In this document: positions 7,508-15,843 of the stretch, in pieces
How the letters are laid out: every line of letters starts with the position of its first letter
Numbering within the stretch: the stretch's first letter is position 1
DNA from: Alistipes sp.
Lineage (GTDB): Bacteria > Bacteroidota > Bacteroidia > Bacteroidales > Rikenellaceae
Reading direction: 5' to 3'
NCBI GenBank assembly: GCA_017621455.1
Contig: JAGATC010000002.1
Location: forward strand, 1 to 35,573
DNA: 35,573 bases
Position numbers and translations under genes: made by a program
Notes under the pieces: model-generated
Told to the model about the DNA's origin: nothing
The model's input: the letters and a program-made list of their open reading frames with translations, nothing else
Databases searched by the model: none

Positions 7508-10066
7508 ATGAAACGATTGTTTAAATATATGGCTGCGGCGCTTGTGGCTGTGTCGACGCTCGTTGTGGGTTGTACTCCCGAGTACATCGAGCCCGATCAG
7601 ACATTGGCTCCCAATGCCGAGAATTTCGATGTGACCATCGACATTGATCAGGAGACCAACTACGTGACCTTCACCCTTAACAACAAGGGTATGGTTCCTA
7701 TGTATATCTTCGGCGACCAGGCTGTTGATGGCAAGGCTAACAAGACTTATGCCTATACGGGCAACGGCATTTCGTTGCGTTTCCGCGATGCTGGCACCTA
7801 CTCTGTAGAGGTTAAGGCTTACAACGCACACGGTGTATCGGTAGGCTCAAAGGTCTATGAGTTTACCTTGGAGAATACCTATCGTGATCCATTCGATGCT
7901 TCACCATATATGAAGGCTTTGGCCAACACTTGGCAGTGGGATAAGGAGACTGATGGCCACTTCGGCTGCGGTTCTATCAACGCTGAGACAGGTCAGGCTA
8001 CTACCGACGGTACCGACTGGTGGAAGTGCGGTCCTAACGGTAAGGATGGCGTAGGTCTCTACGATGATACTTTGACCTTCACTGAGGGTGGTGAGTACAC
8101 CTACAACCCTGGTGATGATGGCGTAGTATACGTTAACTGGGGTATGGCAGCCGGAGGTAACTATCCTGGCAACTATGCTAACGATGAGCAGGACTATCAG
8201 GCACCTATCGAGGCCTTCACTTGTGCTTACTCTATCGAGAACAACTGGAATGATGCAGGTATCGAGGAGATCTACCTCGTTCTTGAGCCAGGTCACAACC
8301 TCTCGTACATCCCTCACCAGACAGCTATCGACAACCCACGTTACCGTTTCCTTGAGACTAACGTAGGTAGCATCCGCAAGACCTTGTCACTCGTTAACGA
8401 GGAGCCTACGGAGAATGGCGGTGGCGGCATCGCTTGGAAGTATCAGTTCGTACCATTCGTACACGTTGCTGGTCCCGAGGAGTTGCTCGCAGGTACCGAT
8501 GCAGCTGGTAAGGTATGGGTAATGGATGCTGATGCTCAGGGTCACCTTGGTTGCGGTCCTTCTGTTGAGGATCCTACCAGCTGGTGGTCAGCACCTCCAC
8601 AGGATAAGGCAGCATACGGCCTCTACGACGATGAGATTACCTTCACTCCTGATGGTAAGTATATCTACAACTCTGGTCCTGACGGCTTGATGTACATCAA
8701 CTGGGGTGTAACCAAGATTGGTCCTAACCTAGGTGCTGAGCCCGATATCGACATCGAGTGGCCACTCACCGAGAGCACTTATACTTTCGATGGCACTGAT
8801 ATCGTTCTTGCAGCTAATACTCCTATGGTATATGTACCTTCAGATTATGTTTGGGATAATCCTGTATTCCACGTTACAGAGATTACCGAGACCAAACTCG
8901 TTGTAGTAGCCGAGAATCCTGGTTGCTACTGGCAGATGATCTTCAAGGCTCGCGATGTGAAGGCTCCCGCCGTTGCATTCGATGGCCAGGATGTTGCCGA
9001 GGGTGCTGGCGCTGAGCTCTCACTCTCACAGGGTCAGGAGATTGCTGTAACTGGTGTTAACTTTGAGGAGGCTTGGATTGACCCAGACTTCTTCGAGATT
9101 GTAAACGACTCTACATTGAAGTTCTTGGCTGTAGATGGCGACTACCGCGTTAGGTGGGACGGTAAGTGGTTCAAGGTTGTTCCTATGTTCAACGGCGAGA
9201 AGGCGACTTACGACAATGGTAAGGCGTTGTGGATTATCGGTGACGGTGGCGGTAAGCCTACCGTAGACAACCTTATCGGCTGGAACACTGGCGAGGCTCC
9301 ACTTCCTTGCGCTAAGATTGGCGAGAATACCTACCGTATCACTTTGGCTATGAAGGCTGAGGGTGGCTCTGTTAAGGTATTCGGTCAGGCAGACTGGGGC
9401 GTTGAGTGGACTAAGGATAAGTATGGCACCGTAACCGACAATGGCTTATTCCACATCCCAGCTGACGATGGTAACATCCACACTATCGAGGGTACGGAGC
9501 CTGGTTACTATACATTCTTCTTCACCGACAACGATGGCATCCTTGATATGGAGGTTAAGAAGCTCGCACAGAAGCCGTCACAGCTTGACCCAGCAGCTGC
9601 TACCAACCTCTGGAAGGGTGGCTACACAACAACCTATTGGTTTGCAAACAGTGCTTGGGCTCAGATTGCTGACCCAGAGGTAGAGTTCGACGGTGCTAAC
9701 TTCAAGCTCACCATCCCTAATGAGATTGGTGGTGCTCAGTGGACTGGTCAGGTAGCAATCCTTACCGACATCAACACTGAGGAGGGTAAGAAGTATGACT
9801 TCCAGGTTAAGCTCTACTCGGAGACTGACCAGAAGGCTGACGCTATCACCATCAAGCTTTGCAACGGCTTGGAGGGTGCTGCTGACGATCCCTTCTACTT
9901 CGATCCTAAGGTGGGTGTAACCTCATTCGAGGAGTTCACCTACTTGCAGTGGGGCTTCGCTGGCAAGAACTGTACTCCTGCTAAGCTTGTTCTCGACTTC
10001 GGTGGCTGCGTTCCCGGTAGCGTAGTGGAGGTTCGTGACATTGTTCTTCAGGAGCACGTTGAGTAA
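7508..10066 (+). CDS. Large surface glycan-binding lipoprotein (SusE/F position, SGBP)
   Basis: The 852-residue product has a lipoprotein signal ending VVGC (Cys about 22) and a PKD-like domain (about 35-120). Two related modules follow, beginning near residues 140 and 336. They share a pattern of GHxGCG, a WW pair, GLYDD, TFT, Y-YN, DG and INWG/VNWG. Next come a SusE/F-like beta domain (about 560-690) and a C-terminal beta-sandwich resembling a carbohydrate-binding module (about 705-850). No catalytic residues of a known hydrolase family are apparent. It lies directly downstream of susD in the slot usually held by SGBP-B proteins, which are anchored outside the cell and recruit glycan. The duplicated Trp-rich modules are the likely binding sites. 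Specific Pfam assignments are not claimed. Confidence 0.85.
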   Translation: MKRLFKYMAAALVAVSTLVVGCTPEYIEPDQTLAPNAENFDVTIDIDQETNYVTFTLNNKGMVPMYIFGDQAVDGKANKTYAYTGNGISLRFRDAGTYSVEVKAYNAHGVSVGSKVYEFTLENTYRDPFDASPYMKALANTWQWDKETDGHFGCGSINAETGQATTDGTDWWKCGPNGKDGVGLYDDTLTFTEGGEYTYNPGDDGVVYVNWGMAAGGNYPGNYANDEQDYQAPIEAFTCAYSIENNWNDAGIEEIYLVLEPGHNLSYIPHQTAIDNPRYRFLETNVGSIRKTLSLVNEEPTENGGGGIAWKYQFVPFVHVAGPEELLAGTDAAGKVWVMDADAQGHLGCGPSVEDPTSWWSAPPQDKAAYGLYDDEITFTPDGKYIYNSGPDGLMYINWGVTKIGPNLGAEPDIDIEWPLTESTYTFDGTDIVLAANTPMVYVPSDYVWDNPVFHVTEITETKLVVVAENPGCYWQMIFKARDVKAPAVAFDGQDVAEGAGAELSLSQGQEIAVTGVNFEEAWIDPDFFEIVNDSTLKFLAVDGDYRVRWDGKWFKVVPMFNGEKATYDNGKALWIIGDGGGKPTVDNLIGWNTGEAPLPCAKIGENTYRITLAMKAEGGSVKVFGQADWGVEWTKDKYGTVTDNGLFHIPADDGNIHTIEGTEPGYYTFFFTDNDGILDMEVKKLAQKPSQLDPAAATNLWKGGYTTTYWFANSAWAQIADPEVEFDGANFKLTIPNEIGGAQWTGQVAILTDINTEEGKKYDFQVKLYSETDQKADAITIKLCNGLEGAADDPFYFDPKVGVTSFEEFTYLQWGFAGKNCTPAKLVLDFGGCVPGSVVEVRDIVLQEHVE

Positions 10067-10080
10067 TCTTCTAAATATTT

Positions 10081-10117
10081 GGGCAGGTAGGGTTAACCCC
10101 CTACTTGCCCATATTTT
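10081..10117 (+). terminator. Intercistronic hairpin between the SGBP and GH16 genes
   Basis: A 12-bp stem (10081-10092 with 10099-10110, one G-T pair, 6-nt loop) starts 14 bp after the SGBP stop codon and is followed by ATATTTTATATT. It resembles a partial terminator or an mRNA 3'-end stabiliser. No clear TAnnTTTG promoter follows before the GH16 start, so the enzyme genes probably depend on read-through at reduced level. Confidence 0.65.
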
Positions 10118-10140
10118 ATATTATAAGGTATAATCGGACT

Positions 10141-11649
10141 ATGAAAACTATGAATCTACTATTGAGTTTGTTTGCGGCAACGCTTGTGTTCGTTGCGTGT
10201 GATGAAAAGGTGAAAGAGGAGCCCGCTCCTAAGGGTATATTGACGCTCAGCGCTGAGATTCTGAATGTCGGCTACGAGAAGCAGACACAGAGTGTCACTG
10301 TTGAGGCCGATGGCCAGTGGGGCGCATATCCACAGGTAGACTGGATTAAGGCGCAGCCAAGTGGCGGCGTATCGGGCACAACCACCGTGAAACTATCAAT
10401 AGAGGAGAATAAGACGGGCGATGTGCGCGAGGGCGTGGTTGAGTTCCGCCGTAGCGGCACCACATACGAGCTTACAGTCAAGCAGAACTACGACGTTGAG
10501 GCTGTGACGATTGCTGATGCTAACTTCCTTGCAGCGCTTGTCGAAAAGCACGACACCGATGGCGATGGCATACTCTCTACAAAGGAGGCATCGGAGATTC
10601 GCAAGATTGAGTGCTCGGGCAAGGGCATTTCGGATATGAGCGAGCTTGCCACATATTTCACCGAAATAACATATCTCGACTGTTCGGATAATGAGCTTAC
10701 GGAGCTTGATGTTACGGCGCTCACCAAGTTGGAGTATCTCGACTGCTCAGGCAACGACCTCTCGGAGTTGGATATCCAGCGTTTGCAGAAGCTCGCAACG
10801 CTCGATTGTACCGATAATGCCAACCTTACAAAGATATACGTATGGTTTAACTTCGTGGCTCCTGCTGGCTTCTCGAAGCCCGAGGGAGCAGAGTATGTAG
10901 AGCCCGCTATAGCAGCCCCCGAGGGCTATGAGCTTGTATGGCACGATGAGTTCGACACCGCGGGCGTAACGTCACCCTCTACCGACAACTGGTGGTACGA
11001 GACAGGCGACGGTGGCTGGGGCAACAACGAGCTTCAGGACTATGTTTCGGGCGGTAAGTACAACGGCACACGCATCGCCGAGGTGTCGGATGGCACGCTT
11101 AAGATTACAGCACAGAAGATTGATGGCAAGGTGCGCTCGGTGCGTATGAACACCGTGCAGAGCTGGACATACGGCTACTTCGAGGGTCGCCTGAAGCTCT
11201 GCAAGGGTAAGGGTACTTGGCCCGCATTCTGGATGATGCCAAAGAACTTCCGTGCTTGGCCCGATGATGGCGAGATAGATATTATGGAGCATGTGGGCTA
11301 CCATGAAAACTATGTATCATCTTCGATTCACTGCAAGGCCTACTACCACTCTATCGGCACGCAGAAGACCAACGAGATACATATCCCGACCGCCACATCG
11401 GAGTTCCACACCTACGCTGTGGAGTGGACACCCGAGTATATGAAGTTCTACTTCGATGGTAAGCTGCACTTCACATTTAACAACGACGGCAAGGGCGACT
11501 ACAACACTTGGCCTTTCTTCAATCCCTTCTACCTCAAGCTAAACCTTGCGTGGGGTGGCAACTGGGGTGGTGCCATGGGCATCGACGAGTCATGCCTGCC
11601 TACAACCTACGAGATTGACTACGTGCGCGTGTTCCAAAAGATAGAGTAA
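10141..11649 (+). CDS. GH16 endo-beta-glucanase lipoprotein with BACON, EF-hand and leucine-rich repeats
   Basis: I start at ATG 10141 rather than an upstream in-frame ATG at 10105, which overlaps the intercistronic A/T tract. This gives a standard lipoprotein signal ending LVFVAC (Cys20) and 502 residues. A BACON-like Ig domain spans about 34-115. A canonical EF-hand loop DTDGDGILSTKE covers 138-149 (ligands at 138, 140, 142, 146, 149). Short leucine-rich repeats with LDCSDNxLxxLDV periodicity cover about 157-235. The GH16 domain covers about 264-502, with EIDIME holding the catalytic E378, D380 and E383. GH16 laminarinase-type enzymes cleave internal beta-1,3 (or mixed beta-1,3/1,4) glucan bonds with retention. 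A surface location and endo action are inferred. A GH3 gene follows 23 bp downstream. Confidence 0.9.
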   Translation: MKTMNLLLSLFAATLVFVACDEKVKEEPAPKGILTLSAEILNVGYEKQTQSVTVEADGQWGAYPQVDWIKAQPSGGVSGTTTVKLSIEENKTGDVREGVVEFRRSGTTYELTVKQNYDVEAVTIADANFLAALVEKHDTDGDGILSTKEASEIRKIECSGKGISDMSELATYFTEITYLDCSDNELTELDVTALTKLEYLDCSGNDLSELDIQRLQKLATLDCTDNANLTKIYVWFNFVAPAGFSKPEGAEYVEPAIAAPEGYELVWHDEFDTAGVTSPSTDNWWYETGDGGWGNNELQDYVSGGKYNGTRIAEVSDGTLKITAQKIDGKVRSVRMNTVQSWTYGYFEGRLKLCKGKGTWPAFWMMPKNFRAWPDDGEIDIMEHVGYHENYVSSSIHCKAYYHSIGTQKTNEIHIPTATSEFHTYAVEWTPEYMKFYFDGKLHFTFNNDGKGDYNTWPFFNPFYLKLNLAWGGNWGGAMGIDESCLPTTYEIDYVRVFQKIE

Positions 11650-11672
11650 CAACTAACTAAAACGCTAACAAT

Positions 11673-13886
11673 ATGAGAATTATCAAATTTGCGCTGACAC
11701 TTATGGCTGTTGCTGTAGGGTCGGTGGCTATGGCACAGACGGCCAATGTCGATGAGCGTGTCGAGGAACTTCTCTCAAAGATGACCCTTGAGGAGAAGAT
11801 TGGCCAAATGAACCAGCTATCGGGAGGTTATCAGTTTACCGATATGATTAGAGAGGGCAAGGTTGGCTCTATCCTTAACATTGTCGACCCCGTGGAGATT
11901 AATGCCGTGCAACGTGTTGCTGTCGAAGAGAGCCGCTTGGGCATTCCATTGCTCGTAAGCCGCGATGTTATCCACGGCTTCCGCACCATCTTCCCTATAC
12001 CCATCGGTATGGCTGCTACGTTCGACCCCGCAATTGTTGAGCAAGGAGCACGCGTCTCGGCCATTGAGGCTACAGCCTCGGGTGTGCGCTGGACATTCTC
12101 GCCTATGCTCGACATCGCACGTGACCCACGTTGGGGCCGTGTTGCCGAGGGTTCGGGTGAGGACCCCTATCTCGATGTGCAGATGGGTGTAGCTATGGTT
12201 AAGGGCTACCAGGGTGAGGACTTCACCGATCCCACCTCTATGGCTGCGTGTATCAAGCACTTCGTGGGCTATGGCGCTGCCGAGGGTGGCCGCGACTACA
12301 ACACCACTATGATTTCGGAGCGTGCGTTGCGTAACACCTATTTCCCTGCGTTTAAGGCCTGTGTGGATGCTGGTGCTCTCACGCTTATGACCTCGTTCAA
12401 CGATGTTGACGGCATCCCATCTACGGGTAACGACTGGCTGTTGCAGGATATTCTTCGCGAGGAGTGGGGCTTCGACGGTATGGTCGTAACCGACTGGAAC
12501 TCATCGGGTGAGATGATTGCCCACGGCTTCGCTGAGGATTTGAAAGATGCTACGGCAATCTCGATTAACGCGGGTGTCGACATGGATATGATGTCGTGGG
12601 GATATATCCAGTACGTTAAGCAGCTCGTCGAGGAGGGCAGAATCTCAATGGAGACTATCGACAACGCCGTGCGTAATATCCTACGCCTAAAATTCCGCCT
12701 CGGCTTGTTCGAGAACCCCTATGTGGATGAGACCCTTGCACGCAAGGTGGCATACGCCCCCGAGCACTTGGCTGCAGCCAAGCAGTGCGCCGTGGAGTCT
12801 ATCATCCTCATTCAGAACAACAATAACGTATTGCCACTCAAGGGTGTGGAGACCATCCTCGTGACTGGTCCTATGGCTGACGCCCCCTACGACCAGCTTG
12901 GTACATGGGCATTCGATGGCGAGGAGCAGCATACAGTGACACCTCTTACGGCGCTACGCAAGGATTATAACGTAATCTACGAGCCCGTCTTGGCGTATAG
13001 CCGAGATGATAACACCGCTAATATCAAGGCAGCCAAAAAGGCAGCCAAGAAGGCAGATGCTATCGTGGTATGCGTAGGAGAGGAGGCCATCCTCTCGGGT
13101 GAGGCTCACTCACTCTCTAACCTCAATCTTCAGGGTGCGCAGAGCGAGCTTATCGCTGCGATGAAGGCTACAGGCAAGCCCGTAGTTGTGGTTGTCATCG
13201 CTGGTCGTCCTTTGACCATCGAGCGCGACTTGGCCGAGTGCGACGCTATGCTCTACGCCTTCCATCCCGGTACTATGGGCGGTGAAGCTATCGCCGACCT
13301 TATCACGGGTCGCGAGGTGCCCTCGGGTAAGCTACCTATGACCTTCTTGCGCGATGCTGGTCAGGCACCATTCTACTACAACCATCCTATGACTGGCCGC
13401 CCAAATAATGGCACGGAGACCCTGCTTAACGACATCCCTTTGAAGGCGGGTCAGACATCGCTCGGTTGCACATCGTACTACCTCGACACTGGCTATGGCC
13501 CATTGTTCCCATTCGGCTACGGTCTGTCGTACACTACATTCGAGTACTCGAACATAACGCTTGATAAGAGCGTCCTCAATAAGAGCGACTATATCCACAT
13601 CGACTTCGACCTTACGAATACGGGTGATTATGAGGCTACGGAGGTTGTGCAGATCTATGTCCGCGACCTTGTGGGCTCGGTTGTTCGCCCCGTTAAGGAG
13701 CTTAAGGGCTTTATGCGCGTGACGCTTAAGCCAGGCGAGACCAAGCACCTTATGTACGACCTTCCCGTATCGGATTTGGCCTTCTGGAACCGCGATATGG
13801 AGTATGTCGTAGAGCCAGGTGAGTTCCAGTTGTGGGTTGCTGGCGATTCGGCTTCGGGTGAGGCTATCACCTTTGAGGTTAGGTAG
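11673..13886 (+). CDS. bglX: GH3 beta-glucosidase, secreted
   Basis: The 737-residue product has a signal peptide ending SVAMAQ (about 1-22), without a lipobox Cys, which suggests a soluble periplasmic enzyme. The N-terminal GH3 TIM barrel carries KHFVGYGAAEGGRDYN and the nucleophile motif VVTDW with Asp274. The second alpha/beta domain includes SGEA (475-478), a likely acid/base region. A C-terminal fibronectin III-like domain (about 650-737) completes the BglX layout. Such enzymes remove terminal beta-linked glucose from oligosaccharides. As the last gene of the susC operon it would process the oligosaccharides imported by SusCD. The gene symbol reflects family resemblance; a beta-xylosidase or other exo-specificity cannot be excluded. 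Confidence 0.9.
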   Translation: MRIIKFALTLMAVAVGSVAMAQTANVDERVEELLSKMTLEEKIGQMNQLSGGYQFTDMIREGKVGSILNIVDPVEINAVQRVAVEESRLGIPLLVSRDVIHGFRTIFPIPIGMAATFDPAIVEQGARVSAIEATASGVRWTFSPMLDIARDPRWGRVAEGSGEDPYLDVQMGVAMVKGYQGEDFTDPTSMAACIKHFVGYGAAEGGRDYNTTMISERALRNTYFPAFKACVDAGALTLMTSFNDVDGIPSTGNDWLLQDILREEWGFDGMVVTDWNSSGEMIAHGFAEDLKDATAISINAGVDMDMMSWGYIQYVKQLVEEGRISMETIDNAVRNILRLKFRLGLFENPYVDETLARKVAYAPEHLAAAKQCAVESIILIQNNNNVLPLKGVETILVTGPMADAPYDQLGTWAFDGEEQHTVTPLTALRKDYNVIYEPVLAYSRDDNTANIKAAKKAAKKADAIVVCVGEEAILSGEAHSLSNLNLQGAQSELIAAMKATGKPVVVVVIAGRPLTIERDLAECDAMLYAFHPGTMGGEAIADLITGREVPSGKLPMTFLRDAGQAPFYYNHPMTGRPNNGTETLLNDIPLKAGQTSLGCTSYYLDTGYGPLFPFGYGLSYTTFEYSNITLDKSVLNKSDYIHIDFDLTNTGDYEATEVVQIYVRDLVGSVVRPVKELKGFMRVTLKPGETKHLMYDLPVSDLAFWNRDMEYVVEPGEFQLWVAGDSASGEAITFEVR

Positions 13887-13903
13887 TCAGATAATGACCA
13901 TAA

Positions 13904-13945
13904 AGTAGATGCGGGTGGCTCTGAGCCATCCGTATCTACTCTTTT
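13904..13945 (+). terminator. Terminator ending the susC-to-GH3 operon
   Basis: A 17-bp stem (13904-13920 with 13924-13940, two G-T pairs) closes on a 3-nt CTG loop and is followed by CTTTTAT. It lies 17 bp after the GH3 stop and 18 bp before the 3' end of the convergent CotH-type gene, so it may serve both strands. Confidence 0.8.
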
Positions 13946-13962
13946 ATACTGTGGAGGAACTA

Positions 13963-15828
13963 TTATAGTGCTCTATCGATAATCTCCATGCGCTCGCGTG
14001 TAATACGCACCAGTCTATCCGTTGCCTCGTCTTTCGTGAGCCACTCATCGCCGTTGATGTCGGTGGATATGCCCCACATGCTGTAGTTTGCGTCCCACGA
14101 GCGAGAGATATAGGCGCGCTCGCTATCGATAAAGTTAAATACAGTCTCGAACTTAGGTTTAAGTATCTCCCAGCGCTCCGATGCCAAATTCTTGAAATAT
14201 GGGTCGTCAAACAAGCGCCCGTACCACCATGCCCACTGCATAAATAGGCCATGCTGCGCTGCCGGTGAGGCGTTGTAGGAGAATGTGCCCCAGTCGAAGT
14301 CCCACACAGGGCCAGCTACGAGCTTACCATTGCGGTCCTTCGTAAGATAGATGCTTCCAGGGTTGGCGAGCTCGTGGTTTACGCAGATCTCGTATATTAG
14401 CCAGTAGTCTATAAATGATTGAGCATCAATATATTTGCGATAACCATTGACCTCACTCTTAAAGTCGTTGCCGTAGAGCGTGCTCTCCACCGTGCCTATG
14501 TAGTTCATAATCCAGTCGAACTGCTGCTCGGTTAGGTCCTCCTCGTCGGGGAACTTAACGGCAAAGGGCACGTTGCGTGCCGTGTGCCACTGCCACATAT
14601 TGTCGAAGTGGAAGTCGAGCTCTAAGAGGTAGCCACCCGTGATGGCATCTCCCGAATTATCCTGGGGTGTCATCTCGGTGATGGCTATGCGGTCGTTATC
14701 GACCCTGACCTGCTCACATAGTAGATATTGGCCGAGGTGTTCGCCATTGAGGAAGAGCTCAACAAACTCGCAGTGTGGTGTCCAGGCTAAGGATGTCTGC
14801 TCGGCGAGGTAGAATGCCACGCGGTTGCGTAGTAGCGTGCGGTCCATATAGTTGGCGAGCAACACCCAGCGCTTATGCTTAGGCATGCCCATCACCTCCT
14901 GCTTCTCGGCAAACTTTATCGCATAGGGCTTCTTCTCGTAGCCCCATGTGGAGTTGCCACGGCCACGTATTGCCATCTCCACGCCCTCGATGTCGTCGAA
15001 GCGTGCCATACCATCGAGCCACAACGTAGAGCCTTCGACCCACTCCTCCTTAGACCATACGCCCTGACGCCCTGGGGTCTCGATGCGTAGCACGGGGAGC
15101 CCCGTAAAGCACCCTAAGCTGAGCCTATATTCAACCATCATGTCACCCACGTAGGCGACAACCGTAGCGTTGCGACTGAAGTCGATGGGTGTGCCAGCAT
15201 TATCTATCGCCGTGCCATCCACCTCGATGCAGTCAACGCCATCTGCTGTAAATTCGGGGATAAATACTCTGTTGGAGATATACTCGTCGATATGTGCGTG
15301 GAATGTGCGCGTGGGAGCGTCGTATTCAAACTCTATGTCTCTCTTAAGCGAGGGGTTGCTACTCTTTGTTAGGCGCACGGCGGTGATGCCGCTTATGTAG
15401 TTTGAGGAGGCTACACGCACGGGGTTAGATAGCACCAACTCGCCCGACTCGCGCTTGATGGCGATGCGCACCTGACGGCTATACATCTTACCCGTGCCCG
15501 CGTCGGCAATCATAGCGTGATACAGGCCCTGCTCCACGTCATCAGCCCTGACACGTAGCAACGTAAACTCTTCGGGGCGCTTAAGCACATCTTCAGCCAG
15601 ACGTAGCTGCACCTGACACTCAGGCGATGTTGTGGCATAGTTAAAGAGCGCCTTTGGCTCGTCGACACGAAAGGCAATCTCTGTAGTGGTGCGGTCGCCG
15701 AGCGTGTAGCTCCCCACCTCGCACTCTATGGAGCGTAGCACCGAGGGGGTGACAACCGTTGTGTCGTCACCCTCCGAGCTACATGCAAATGCGAGTAGTA
15801 GCGGTAGTATATACCTTAGAATACGCAC
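13963..15828 (-). CDS. CotH-kinase-fold lipoprotein
   Basis: The 621-residue product has a lipoprotein signal MRILRYILPLLLAFACSS (Cys16). The N-terminal ~250 residues are predicted beta-rich modules. The remainder matches the CotH kinase family: IRGRGNSTWGYEKKPYAIKF (nucleotide-binding-like), WVLLANYMDRTLLRN, FLNGEHLGQYLLCEQV, GGYLLELD and VWDFDWGTF (Asp510, Asp512 as candidate metal/catalytic residues). CotH of Bacillus spores phosphorylates coat proteins; family members also occur beside glycan-degrading enzymes in Bacteroidetes, where their role is poorly known. It lies 15 bp downstream of the GH30 gene and is surely co-transcribed with it. Whether it phosphorylates a surface protein or glycan here, or merely binds or supports processing, is open. 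Confidence 0.88.
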   Translation of the reverse strand: MRILRYILPLLLAFACSSEGDDTTVVTPSVLRSIECEVGSYTLGDRTTTEIAFRVDEPKALFNYATTSPECQVQLRLAEDVLKRPEEFTLLRVRADDVEQGLYHAMIADAGTGKMYSRQVRIAIKRESGELVLSNPVRVASSNYISGITAVRLTKSSNPSLKRDIEFEYDAPTRTFHAHIDEYISNRVFIPEFTADGVDCIEVDGTAIDNAGTPIDFSRNATVVAYVGDMMVEYRLSLGCFTGLPVLRIETPGRQGVWSKEEWVEGSTLWLDGMARFDDIEGVEMAIRGRGNSTWGYEKKPYAIKFAEKQEVMGMPKHKRWVLLANYMDRTLLRNRVAFYLAEQTSLAWTPHCEFVELFLNGEHLGQYLLCEQVRVDNDRIAITEMTPQDNSGDAITGGYLLELDFHFDNMWQWHTARNVPFAVKFPDEEDLTEQQFDWIMNYIGTVESTLYGNDFKSEVNGYRKYIDAQSFIDYWLIYEICVNHELANPGSIYLTKDRNGKLVAGPVWDFDWGTFSYNASPAAQHGLFMQWAWWYGRLFDDPYFKNLASERWEILKPKFETVFNFIDSERAYISRSWDANYSMWGISTDINGDEWLTKDEATDRLVRITRERMEIIDRAL

Positions 15829-15843
15829 AATCGTAGCATGCCG

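Noticed and set aside
10105..10140. Upstream start for the GH16 protein
   Set aside because: It would place 12 polar residues before a perfect lipoprotein signal and lies in the tail of the intercistronic hairpin; ATG 10141 is better.
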